A stretch of 9,271 nucleotides of DNA from Gemmatimonadaceae bacterium (GCA_025451425.1 JANWKK010000122.1:1-9271); one strand, 5' to 3'; shown: positions 1 through 6,990, counted from the first letter of the stretch. Numbers and translations: made by a program. Notes: generated by a model from the letters alone, not told the origin.

Positions 1-288
1 ATCATTGCGGAGGCGCAGAAGGGAAATACCGCGGTCAACATCATCAATGCCCGTCGACAGCAGCTCCAGCTGCCGCAGTATACGGGGCCGGCAGACGACG
101 CATCGATCATGGCGCTGATCCTGGACGAACGGAATCGAGAGTTCTTCATGGAGGGTGGTCAGCGGTTCAACGATCTGCTGCGATTCAAGATTGCGTGGAA
201 GGTCGGCGTCGATCAGAACGGGGTGCCGTACGGAACGACGACGTGCATGCCGCTTCCTCTCGACGAGCGGCTCGCGGCCGGAGGCTGA
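1..288 (+). CDS. RagB/SusD family outer-membrane nutrient-binding protein, C-terminal fragment
   Basis: An open frame runs in from the left edge and ends at TGA 286-288, giving the last 95 residues of a protein whose start lies outside the window. The residues read like the C-terminus of SusD/RagB proteins: a segment ILDERNREFFMEGGQRFNDL (residues 40-59), matching the family's ER..E...EG.R..DL signature, then YGTTTCMPLPLDERL, matching the terminal 'PLP..E' motif that usually closes the family. In known members SusD is a surface lipoprotein that lids a SusC TonB-dependent transporter and binds glycans or other nutrients. The partner susC-type gene would be expected just upstream, outside the window, so the pairing cannot be verified. 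The usual C-terminal 'NP' ending is replaced by AAGG, a small deviation. The substrate cannot be told from this fragment. Confidence 0.85.
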   Translation: MIAEAQKGNTAVNIINARRQQLQLPQYTGPADDASIMALILDERNREFFMEGGQRFNDLLRFKIAWKVGVDQNGVPYGTTTCMPLPLDERLAAGG

Positions 289-314
289 CCGCGCGGGGGC
301 CGGGTCGAAGTGAT

Positions 315-347
315 GCCACTACTCAGCCATCTTTGCCGAGTAGTGGC
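315..347. terminator. Perfect 10-bp hairpin between convergent genes, probable bidirectional terminator
   Basis: GCCACTACTC (315-324) is followed by a 13-base loop and the exact reverse complement GAGTAGTGGC (338-347). It lies 27 bases after the SusD stop and 66 bases beyond the stop of the opposing DUF5916 gene, where a shared terminator would be expected. Neither side has a clear run of T, so a classical intrinsic terminator is not proven. It could instead be an RNA 3'-end stabilising stem. The rest of the 289-412 spacer shows nothing else. Confidence 0.45.
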
Positions 348-412
348 GAGCGTTGTATGGCAATGCCCCTCACGCACCTCACTCGCGCTCCAATCGCCGC
401 GCCCCGATACTC

Positions 413-2746
413 CTACACTCGGAACAAGTAGCTGTACTTGAAGAAGAAATAGTCCGACGTCCGTTGGATCGGCTGGAAGTTGAACCGACTCGTCGCGTTG
501 GGAAGTCCCGTGCCCGCGTCGCCGTACCCGACATACAGAACAGTGCCGGGACGCGGCGTGTACGAGAACAAATAATCGCCGCGGAGAACCCGCGACCGCG
601 TCGCGAGTGTCGGAGCGCCGTCCACGAGCAACGGATAGTACGTCCGCGTTTCATCGCGCAAGTCGTTGGTCTCGTTGAGATCGTACTCCCCGACGACGCG
701 CAGGAAGATCGACCGCGTGAGTTGATACTCAATCTTGAGGCGCGGAATCACGTTGCGCGCGACGAGAGAGCCGTCCGTCCGACGCCAGAAGTCCTGGTAC
801 TGGTATGATCCATCCAGACGGACGCGATCGTTAGGCCGCATACTCACCGTGAGCGTCGCGAGATTGATGTTCGCCTGCGCCCACTCGTAAAAGTTCTCGT
901 CTTGTCCTCCTACATAGAGGAGCGTCGCATTGAATGCCTTCCATTGCGGTGTCGCCAACGTGAACACGTAATCGCGGTTGAAGATCCGGCTGACGCCCGT
1001 GAACGGGAGCGTGTCGCCCGCCGGCGACAGGATTCGATAATCCGCATAGAGTGTCGAATCCCATCCGAACGTCTCCCAGTACACGCCGAGGCCGACGTTC
1101 CAGCCGCCGCGAAACGCCGCTGTCGCACTGGTGTGGAATTTCTTATCCTGCGCGTCGCGGCCACTCGTGAAGTGCGAGTACTCCCAGGTGTCGTCGTAAT
1201 TCACGAGACCCGTAATTGCCTCGAGCACCGACCCGCGATTGGCGAACCAGGTGTAGCGCTGTTCGGCGAGCCCGTGCACGATCCCGGCGCGCGAAATGAA
1301 TCCGCTGCCCGCGACGAAGTCGTCGCTGATGCCGTCCAGCAGAAAACGGAAACCGTATTCCTTTCCGTTACGCAAGAGCACGCCCGTCCAGAGCGGCGCG
1401 TCGCGCACAACGCTCTTGGTCTTGTCGAAGCTTTCCGCGTACTGGAAGATCGCATTGTATGCGCCACCAAACGCGAGTCGTCCGTCGACGTCGGCGACGC
1501 GGTTGTAGTCGCCGCCGAGCACGCGATCCGTATACGCGACGCCGAGTCGCGACTGATCGCCGAAGTCGTGCTGTGCGCGGAGGACATCGTACACGGCGCG
1601 CTCCCGTCCATCGGCTGAGAGGCCTGGGTTGTCCGCGGCCGACAGAAAGCCGATCGTCGTGCCGTTCATCTTGCCGGAGAGCTTGAGCGCCGCGTCGGGC
1701 TGCAGGATGTCACGCGTGTAGATCAACGTGTGCGGAACGCTGAACGCTTCGAGCCCTTCTATGAAAAAGGGGCGCTTTTCTGGAAAGAAAAGCGCTCGGC
1801 GTGGATCGATCACGAACTGGCCGGCGTCGGATTCCACTTCCGCGAAATCCGGATGCGCGGTGCCCGTCATCGTTAGGGTGTTCGTCAGACCCCAGCGCAT
1901 CGTTCCGCCGAGCTGCGGCACTTCGGTGCGATATCCCCAGCTGCCCGTCGGCGAGGGCGCGCCGTTCACGTGCTGCGTCACGACCGGGTTGACGTCGAGG
2001 ACCACGCCCCGGTCGAGGCCAGTGAGTCCTTCGATCGTGCCCGATTGCGCGAGGAACGATGCATTCGCCCGCACCGCTGGCGCCCAGCTGTCCTCGTACC
2101 CCGAGTGCTGCACTTCGCGGACGACGTTCAGGTCCCACGTCTGCACCGCCGCCGACTGATACTTGAGACTCTTGAACGGAATGCGAAGCTCGACCTCGTA
2201 GCCGTACTTCGTGAGCCGTCCCTTCGACTCGAACACGAAGTCCTGGCTCAGATCCGCCGACGCGCGCCCGGCGAGCGTCGGCGTCCAGCTCCCTCGGGCG
2301 CCCAGTCCGTTCTCGACGAGCATGCCGTCCATCTGCACGCCGAGCGGATTCACCGCGAAGACGTACGCCTGCCGCTGGTCGTGAAAGGTTCCGATGAGCA
2401 ATTGCACATTGTCGTCGGCCGAGATCTTGTCGCGATCGGCCAGCGTGGCGTGCACGGCCCCGTGCGATTCGAACGCGCGAATGCCGACGTAGAGCGCGGT
2501 CGGCGAATACCAGAGCAGCACCTGCGTCGAGTCGGCGGCCGGGACGCCGTCTTGCGGCGAGAATTGTGAGAACCCCGCCAAGACCGCAGCCGTGCGCCAC
2601 ACCGGTTCATCCAGCGACCCGTCGATCCGCACCGAAGTCTCGGTTTCGACGCGCGGGATGTGGACGTGGATCTGATTGTCACGTCCGACGTACGTGGTCA
2701 GCGGCTGGGCGGAGAGAGCGTGACAGAGAGCAAGACAGGCAAGCAT
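413..2746 (-). CDS. CBM9-like domain and DUF5916 protein, probable outer-membrane beta-barrel
   Basis: This 777-residue protein has two recognisable parts. Residues about 33-225 resemble the carbohydrate-binding CBM9-like fold seen at the front of DUF5916 proteins: the opening RIDGSLDEPVW (40-50), then DDNVQLLIGTFHD (111-123) and FAVNPLGVQMDGM (130-142). The remainder is DUF5916; its hallmark RALFFPEKRPFFIEGLEAF lies at about 317-335. The rest is rich in alternating aromatic and polar residues (for example WDLNVVREVQ, YADYRI), and the protein ends in KYSYLFRV, as expected for an outer-membrane barrel. The first 13 residues (MLACLALCHALSA) look like a short signal peptide but lack the usual basic n-region. 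No ATG or GTG lies in frame just upstream, so 2746 is the best visible start, and no good Shine-Dalgarno site precedes it. The biochemical role of DUF5916 is not established; surface glycan binding or handling is a guess based on the CBM9-like part. It is convergent with the SusD gene, so it is not part of that operon. Confidence 0.85.
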   Translation of the reverse strand: MLACLALCHALSAQPLTTYVGRDNQIHVHIPRVETETSVRIDGSLDEPVWRTAAVLAGFSQFSPQDGVPAADSTQVLLWYSPTALYVGIRAFESHGAVHATLADRDKISADDNVQLLIGTFHDQRQAYVFAVNPLGVQMDGMLVENGLGARGSWTPTLAGRASADLSQDFVFESKGRLTKYGYEVELRIPFKSLKYQSAAVQTWDLNVVREVQHSGYEDSWAPAVRANASFLAQSGTIEGLTGLDRGVVLDVNPVVTQHVNGAPSPTGSWGYRTEVPQLGGTMRWGLTNTLTMTGTAHPDFAEVESDAGQFVIDPRRALFFPEKRPFFIEGLEAFSVPHTLIYTRDILQPDAALKLSGKMNGTTIGFLSAADNPGLSADGRERAVYDVLRAQHDFGDQSRLGVAYTDRVLGGDYNRVADVDGRLAFGGAYNAIFQYAESFDKTKSVVRDAPLWTGVLLRNGKEYGFRFLLDGISDDFVAGSGFISRAGIVHGLAEQRYTWFANRGSVLEAITGLVNYDDTWEYSHFTSGRDAQDKKFHTSATAAFRGGWNVGLGVYWETFGWDSTLYADYRILSPAGDTLPFTGVSRIFNRDYVFTLATPQWKAFNATLLYVGGQDENFYEWAQANINLATLTVSMRPNDRVRLDGSYQYQDFWRRTDGSLVARNVIPRLKIEYQLTRSIFLRVVGEYDLNETNDLRDETRTYYPLLVDGAPTLATRSRVLRGDYLFSYTPRPGTVLYVGYGDAGTGLPNATSRFNFQPIQRTSDYFFFKYSYLFRV

Positions 2747-2807
2747 GCCAAGATGATGGGTGGACGGGGGCGCGCGCGCAAATATGTAAGGCGAGTGTTC
2801 AGGCTAT

Positions 2808-2821
2808 TGAGCTATAGCTCA
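2808..2821. promoter_or_regulatory. 14-bp perfect palindrome in divergent promoter region, possible operator
   Basis: TGAGCTATAGCTCA is an exact palindrome centred between 2814 and 2815. It overlaps a direct repeat, TCAGGCTA, at 2799-2806 and 2819-2826, whose copies are 20 bases apart, about two helical turns. The element sits in the 138-base gap between the DUF5916 gene (-) and the small coiled-coil gene (+). On the + strand a weak promoter-like pair overlaps it: TTGAGC (2807-2812), 16 bases, TTTAAG (2829-2834). Its AT content stands out from the GC-rich surroundings. Binding of a dimeric regulator is inferred from the symmetry alone; no factor can be named. Confidence 0.4.
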
Positions 2822-2884
2822 GGCTAACTTTAAGACCTTGGACGAGACGCGCGGATGCAAATCAAGGTGACCCGAGGGAGGAAA

Positions 2885-3127
2885 ATGTCCGACGAGGATA
2901 TGAAGGCTGAGCTGGAGCGACTCCGGCGCGAGAATGAAGCCCTGAAGCAGCGTAACGTGCGCGGCGTCTCGTTGAAGGTCAGCGAGAAAGGCGGCGTGTC
3001 GGTCTATGGCTTGGGCCGATTCCCGATCACGCTCTATCAAGAGCAGTGGACGAAACTTCTCGATATGGCGGATCAGATACGCGACTTCATCAAGGAACAC
3101 GTAAGCGAATTGAAGAAGAAGGAGTGA
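2885..3127 (+). CDS. Small conserved-looking coiled-coil protein of unknown function (80 aa)
   Basis: Starting at ATG 2885 the protein has 80 residues. The purine-rich GAGGGAGG (2874-2881) ends three bases before this ATG. An in-frame ATG at 2855 has no such site and would add ten basic residues, so 2885 is preferred. Residues about 4-24 form a short amphipathic helix with leucine-zipper spacing (M6, L13, L20, with L10 and N17). A compact globular segment follows, with SLKVSEKGGVSVYGLGRFP (29-47) and then LYQEQWTKLLDMADQIRDFI (50-69), a second helix. The tail is lysine and glutamate rich (SELKKKE). There is no signal peptide or membrane segment, so it is probably a cytosolic oligomer. I recall similar small proteins annotated only as hypothetical in several phyla, but cannot name a family with confidence. 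It stands alone: divergent from the gene on its left, convergent with the gene on its right. Confidence 0.85.
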   Translation: MSDEDMKAELERLRRENEALKQRNVRGVSLKVSEKGGVSVYGLGRFPITLYQEQWTKLLDMADQIRDFIKEHVSELKKKE

Positions 3128-3184
3128 GCAAAGCCGATCGATACCCGGCCCAGGCGGAGCGACCGGCATCGCACTGAGCAGACG

Positions 3185-3202
3185 GTCGCTAGCGCGAGCG
3201 AC
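3185..3202. terminator. Weak hairpin in a convergent spacer
   Basis: GTCGCT (3185-3190) and AGCGAC (3197-3202) form a 6-bp stem with a 6-base loop. It lies in the 79-base gap between the stops of the small coiled-coil gene (+) and the DUF2723 gene (-). The position suits a shared terminator, but the stem is short and no T-run follows on either strand. A chance stem is quite possible in sequence this GC-rich. Confidence 0.2.
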
Positions 3203-3206
3203 GATA

Positions 3207-5288
3207 CTACGGGACGCGCTCGGCGCTGTCTCGCGACGCTTTCACAGCGCCACACGCGGAGTTGATTGGCTCCAGAAGCTCGCTGGGCGTCGAGAGACGA
3301 ACCGCCGGCAACATGTCGAGAAACGCGCGCCGGTCGGCGCGGCATTGATCGAGCACGTGAGCCGAGTCATCCGCCGCGAGCAGCAGCGCGGCACCGTAGT
3401 ATGACTGAAGACCCATGGTGCGACTCACATCCTGGAGCGGCACGTGAGCGTCTGCATAACCGCGGTACTGGGCATTTTCCAGCAGGTTCGCGCGAAGCAC
3501 TGACGCGTCGACCGGCACATTGGCGATCGGCATCACGCGATAGTACATCCCGTCCAGCCGGCCGTACGACGCTAGCCATTCCATTGCCTGACGAGTACCG
3601 GTGATGGCGAAGGTCAGCGGGCGCCGCCACGCGTTCGTGCGGAGAATGTCCAGGAGCACAATCTCCGCTGGCAGCATCCGGTCGCCGCTCTCCGGGCGCA
3701 CGTCGAGCGTTATGGATTGCGGAAGGCGCGTCGCTGCCGGAAGATCGAATTGTTCCGGCGTGCCGGACACGGTCAGGATAAGTGTGCTGTCTACCCAGCG
3801 CTTCGAGGTGAGAGCCGTGCGTTGCGCGCGCGACAGTGACAGAGGGAGCGACGGATCCCGCTGACGGAGTTGCTCCGGCCACTCCGGAACGTTCGCGACC
3901 GACAGATTGATAATCGTTAGGTCAGGACGCAGCCCCTCAACCGATTGCACGTACCAGACGGGGAAGGTGTCGTTGTCGCCGACGGTGAAGTAGATCGCAT
4001 GCGACGGCAGGCTGCGCAGCACGTTCACGGCATAGTCGTGCGTGAAATACTGTCGCGATGCGTCGTGCGCTCCCCACTGAGAGATGAGCTGTGACAGCGG
4101 TGCGATCGCGAGCGCCGCCGAGGCAGCGAGTCCCAATGATGCCGAGCGACGTCCGGCGTGACGCACCAGCCAGTTCCCCGCCACGCCGAAACCACACGCG
4201 ACGAGTACGCCGATAGTCACGCAGACCGGCAGGTAGTGGCGATCGAAGGTGCGGAAGAAATTGGCGGGGATGTTGAAGTACACGACGGTGCAGATCGACT
4301 GCAGCAGCACCGTGACGGTGAATGCCGCGCCGAGTCGTGCGTTCCGCCGCCAGATCCACGCGAGGCCAAGTAGTGCTGCAGCACCGGGAAGCAGGCCGAG
4401 CACCCAGAGGCCACGTTGCCAGTGCAGGAAATTGTCGGCCAGCACGCGCAGGAAATCCGTCGTCTGCACATGCCATGGCGCTGCCTTGCGCGGGAACAGG
4501 CTGAAGAGGAACGAGCCGCCGAGCTGCTTGAGGCTGATGTAGTCCCAGAGTCCGCGGAGCGTGTTCGGAAGTGCGAAGTCCAGCGGGGATCGCGTATGCA
4601 TCGCGATCGGGACGAGTGCGAGTTGCGCGGAGAGTCCGATCGCGAGTCCAGCCACGGCGGTTGCGATCGAGCGCAGCGATCGCACTGTGCGCGGCTCTCG
4701 TATCAGGATCCACACGATCGCCGACGGGATGAGAAGCGCGTTCGTTCGATGCACGCTGAAGTCGAGCCCGAACTCAAAGCCGAGAAGCGCGAGCCATCGC
4801 CACGCATTCGGCGCGTCGCTGGACTGCCACCAGCGCAGCATCGTCCAGAGGATGATGCCCGTGAACAGCGCTGAGAGCACGTATGGCGTGAACATGCCGG
4901 CGTATTCCCAGAGGGTGCCGCTGAACGCGAACGTGAGCGCGCCTAACGCTGCCGCCGCGTAGCCGGCGCCAGTGCTCGCGTCGGTGCTGGCGATCTTGAA
5001 CGTGCGGACAGCGGTCAGGAACACGAGCGCAACGGTCAGTCCGGCGACGAGACCTGCAAAGAGATTGAGCGCGTGCGCGGCCGCGCCTCCGCCCGCAACT
5101 CGAGCGATCGGCCAGCCAAGGAGCGTGAGGAGCAGTGAGCCCGGGGGACTGTAGATGCCAAGCGTCGCGGCGGCGAGGGAGTAGCCGCTCGAGTCCCACC
5201 ACGTAATCGACGGATACGCGGTGCGCCAGAAGACAGCCGTCGCGATGATCAACACGACGAGCGCGGTGACCGGCGTGATCAACGACAC
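3207..5288 (-). CDS. DUF2723 family multipass membrane protein (TMEM260 / GT-C glycosyltransferase-like)
   Basis: From GTG 5288 the protein has 693 residues. About ten hydrophobic segments fill residues 5-400, followed by a soluble C-terminal part (about 405-693). Family features visible: the first extracytoplasmic loop with YPSITWWDSSGYSLAAATLG (25-44) and SPPG (47-50), FSVHRTNALL (177-186), and the very characteristic GDNDTFPVWYVQSVEGLRPD (437-456) followed by LTIINLS. DUF2723 is related to TMEM260, a protein O-mannosyltransferase of GT-C type, so transfer of a sugar from a lipid carrier is the likely reaction; the acceptor is unknown. D32 is the candidate catalytic acid. The usual 'DSGE' and 'HPPG' are here DSSGY and SPPG, so activity is not assured. 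Start choice: AGGAGG (5293-5298) lies 4 bases before GTG 5288. In-frame ATGs at 5324, 5381 and 5408 have no ribosome site, and the stretch after 5408 has untypical codons (CGT, CCT, AGA). A start up to 5408 (733 aa) cannot be excluded. Confidence 0.85.
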   Translation of the reverse strand: MSLITPVTALVVLIIATAVFWRTAYPSITWWDSSGYSLAAATLGIYSPPGSLLLTLLGWPIARVAGGGAAAHALNLFAGLVAGLTVALVFLTAVRTFKIASTDASTGAGYAAAALGALTFAFSGTLWEYAGMFTPYVLSALFTGIILWTMLRWWQSSDAPNAWRWLALLGFEFGLDFSVHRTNALLIPSAIVWILIREPRTVRSLRSIATAVAGLAIGLSAQLALVPIAMHTRSPLDFALPNTLRGLWDYISLKQLGGSFLFSLFPRKAAPWHVQTTDFLRVLADNFLHWQRGLWVLGLLPGAAALLGLAWIWRRNARLGAAFTVTVLLQSICTVVYFNIPANFFRTFDRHYLPVCVTIGVLVACGFGVAGNWLVRHAGRRSASLGLAASAALAIAPLSQLISQWGAHDASRQYFTHDYAVNVLRSLPSHAIYFTVGDNDTFPVWYVQSVEGLRPDLTIINLSVANVPEWPEQLRQRDPSLPLSLSRAQRTALTSKRWVDSTLILTVSGTPEQFDLPAATRLPQSITLDVRPESGDRMLPAEIVLLDILRTNAWRRPLTFAITGTRQAMEWLASYGRLDGMYYRVMPIANVPVDASVLRANLLENAQYRGYADAHVPLQDVSRTMGLQSYYGAALLLAADDSAHVLDQCRADRRAFLDMLPAVRLSTPSELLEPINSACGAVKASRDSAERVP

Positions 5289-5527
5289 CCCGCCTCCTCG
5301 CTCTCCGGGACTCGGGGTGCCCATCGAAGCGACGGTCGCGCGCGTGTGCTCTCTTTCGGATGTGAGGCTCTCAGTCTGCATAGGACGACGCTGACGAGAT
5401 GACTCCATGCAAATCGTAATCGTTGCGGGCCGGTCCACGTTGGCCGGAGCCGGAGCGCCCCTCAAGGCGCGGTTTGTCAGCGAAGCGTCAGAGATGACCC
5501 CATTATCGCTAACACACTCGTCCGTCT
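5289..5527. other. Intergenic spacer of about 240 bases
   Basis: No convincing gene lies here unless the DUF2723 protein starts as far up as 5408. On the minus strand GATAAT (5507-5502) resembles a -10 box, with TAGAGA 17 bases upstream as a poor -35 box. This could drive the DUF2723 gene with a leader of about 200 bases. A small stem, GCGCC (5455-5459) with GGCGC (5466-5470), lies within such a leader. GGCCGG occurs twice close together around 5429-5447. None of this is strong enough to call a riboswitch or attenuator. Confidence 0.3.
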
Positions 5528-5547
5528 CTAACGCGACGGACGAGTGT
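5514..5547 (-). terminator. 13-bp perfect hairpin straddling the stop codon of the DUF4440 protein gene
   Basis: ACACTCGTCCGTC (5514-5526) and its exact reverse complement GACGGACGAGTGT (5535-5547) enclose an 8-base loop. The TAG stop (5530-5528) of the upstream minus-strand gene lies in the loop, so one arm encodes the last residues (TRPS) and the other is non-coding. The position at the gene end fits a transcription terminator or an mRNA 3'-end stem. The minus strand continues GTTAGCGATAATGG after the stem, with no T-tract, so intrinsic termination is uncertain. Confidence 0.5.
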
Positions 5548-6910
5548 TCCAGATCTGCCGGACGATCTTCCATGTTCCGTCCGGCGCCCGAGCCAGTATG
5601 ACGAAATCGTTTGAGCGCGACGATTGCGTCGTGGTACGCCCATTCTTCTGATAGGTCCATCGCAGGCTGGCGACGCCGCGTATGTACGCGAGGTCGTGGA
5701 CTCCATTGATTTCCTCGACGCGTCGATCGAACGAGAGGATCCGCGTCCGCGAGCCGTCCCGTGGCCACCACCACGCACGCATGGCATCACGTCCGACGAC
5801 CGGCGCCGCGTTAGGCGGCACGAGCACGGCGTCGGCGGCAAACAGTCGGAGGATACCAGTCGTATCGTCTCGCAGCCAGGCACGAACGAACATCGAGTCG
5901 AGAGCCGCGATCTGCGCGCGGTCAACGTCGCTTAGCGCGGTCGTGTCCGCGGCGGCAAGTGTGACTGGCGCATTCCGCCGTCGCACGTACGTCAGATCGT
6001 AGCTGGGCTGCCACGTGTGACCGCTGTCGGTGGACATTTCCGAGTATTGCCGTACGCTGTCGGGGCCGAGCCTGAAGAAGGTGAGCCGCGTCGGAACGCG
6101 GCCTGATTGCCCGTTAGGCAGCGGCGTGTCACCCTCGAACACCATGTTGCCATCGACGAGCCGGCCCCGGTAGTCGTGCTGGCCTCCAATGTTGTCGACC
6201 CAGGTCTGTCGCCACGCACCGTAGGACCGATCGAAGATGTTGAAGCTCTGTCCGACCGAGCCACTCGGCGAGCTCCAATGTTCAGTGACGACGCAGTCGC
6301 CATCGTCGAGTGTGATGGTGTTCCGCGCTGGCGGACCCACAGCGGGCTGTCCCGTTGGCCGAACGTCCCAGTCGCCAAGCCAGAAATCGAATTCACGAAA
6401 CCGCGGATCGTGGCGGCACGGAAACACTACCGCGTCGAATGCGTCGAGCGTGACTTTCCATCTTGGGGAACCGTGAAGTGAGACGAAGTGTGGATCCGCC
6501 TCGAGCGACTGTGGCGAAACGGCCAAGCCATTGTTTGCCGCCCGCCGTAATTCGACGAACGCCGAGTCGACATTCCGGCGCATCGCAAACAGTTGGGAGA
6601 GGCGATAGGCCGACTGTCCCGCGGGCATGCCGAGCCGTTCACCGTTGCGGAGGTTTCTTTCAGCGTCCTCGAGGTTGCTGAGCTCCAATTGCGCAACGCC
6701 GAGACGAAAGCGTGACAACGCATGGTTCGGATATCGACTGGCGATCGCATCGTAAGCCGCCCGCGCTTCGGCCCAATCTCGGCGTGCAAAGGCCTCGGCT
6801 GCGCGCTGTAGATCCACAGCCGGCGGAGGCCCGCCAATGTTCGAAGACTGGCCGTTCGTCACGCGAGACATGCAGGCCAAGACCGCGAGCAGCAATATGG
6901 TTTGTCGCAT
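5528..6910 (-). CDS. Exported three-part protein: helical repeats, lipocalin-like domain, NTF2/DUF4440 domain
   Basis: From ATG 6910 the protein has 460 residues and begins with a signal peptide (MRQTILLLAVLACMSRVTNG, cleavage probably near residue 20). Residues about 34-125 look like tetratricopeptide-type helix pairs (AAEAFARRDWAEARAAYDAI; ALSRFRLGVAQLELSNLEDA). Residues about 172-310 form a second domain opening FREFDFWLGDWDV, with EHWSSPSGSVG and a W.QTWVDN segment. This is the FDFWLGDW type of lipocalin-like beta domain often seen in exported proteins of unknown function. Residues about 328-456 are an NTF2-like DUF4440/SnoaL fold (IAALDSMFVRAWLRDDTTGI, FAADAVLVPPNA, GTWKIVRQIW). Single DUF4440 or lipocalin-like proteins are common; the three joined in one chain is the notable point. 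Reaction and ligand are unknown. The frame stays open to 7162, but that part runs antisense to the AraC gene and the signal peptide marks 6910. No clear Shine-Dalgarno site is visible. Confidence 0.8.
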   Translation of the reverse strand: MRQTILLLAVLACMSRVTNGQSSNIGGPPPAVDLQRAAEAFARRDWAEARAAYDAIASRYPNHALSRFRLGVAQLELSNLEDAERNLRNGERLGMPAGQSAYRLSQLFAMRRNVDSAFVELRRAANNGLAVSPQSLEADPHFVSLHGSPRWKVTLDAFDAVVFPCRHDPRFREFDFWLGDWDVRPTGQPAVGPPARNTITLDDGDCVVTEHWSSPSGSVGQSFNIFDRSYGAWRQTWVDNIGGQHDYRGRLVDGNMVFEGDTPLPNGQSGRVPTRLTFFRLGPDSVRQYSEMSTDSGHTWQPSYDLTYVRRRNAPVTLAAADTTALSDVDRAQIAALDSMFVRAWLRDDTTGILRLFAADAVLVPPNAAPVVGRDAMRAWWWPRDGSRTRILSFDRRVEEINGVHDLAYIRGVASLRWTYQKNGRTTTQSSRSNDFVILARAPDGTWKIVRQIWNTRPSR

Positions 6911-6990
6911 GAGCGTTACGCACCGATGTTGATCTGCCCAATTTCGAACGAACGATGCGCACTGCGCTTTCACCTCATTGCTCGACGGAG
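6911..6990. promoter_or_regulatory. Divergent promoter region between the DUF4440 protein gene and the AraC-type regulator
   Basis: Both genes must be transcribed outward from this short gap (44 bases if the regulator starts at 6955, 80 if at 6991). Visible landmarks are the palindrome TTCGAA (6943-6948) and the adjacent tandem GAACGAACG (6946-6954). I cannot identify convincing -35/-10 boxes on either strand. Regulation of the exported protein by the divergent AraC-type protein is inferred from arrangement only. Confidence 0.3.

Noticed and set aside
902..1618. Open frame on the plus strand, 238 residues, antisense to the DUF5916 gene
   Set aside because: Antisense shadow with skewed composition and no recognisable domain. 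The opposite strand carries the DUF5916 gene with recognisable family motifs.
1710..2600. Long open frame on the minus strand, 296 residues, inside the DUF5916 gene
   Set aside because: It is an out-of-frame reading of a well-supported gene. The product is arginine-rich and low in hydrophobic residues, typical of frame shadows in GC-rich DNA.
2771..2780. Alternating CG run as a possible Z-DNA or slippage tract
   Set aside because: Only about ten bases in a GC-rich genome, well within chance.
413..3127. A polysaccharide utilisation locus joining SusD, the DUF5916 protein and the small gene
   Set aside because: The SusD and DUF5916 genes are convergent and no glycoside hydrolase is visible, so a functional locus cannot be supported from this window.
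3937..4713. Open frame on the minus strand, 258 residues, inside the DUF2723 gene
   Set aside because: Frame-shifted copy of the DUF2723 coding sequence. The membrane segments and the GDNDTFPVWY motif are in the other frame.
5289..5774. Extension of the DUF2723 frame upstream to 5774, overlapping the DUF4440 protein gene
   Set aside because: The part beyond 5528 is an out-of-frame reading of the DUF4440 protein gene on the same strand, and the early codons are untypical. Only a start up to 5408 is worth considering.
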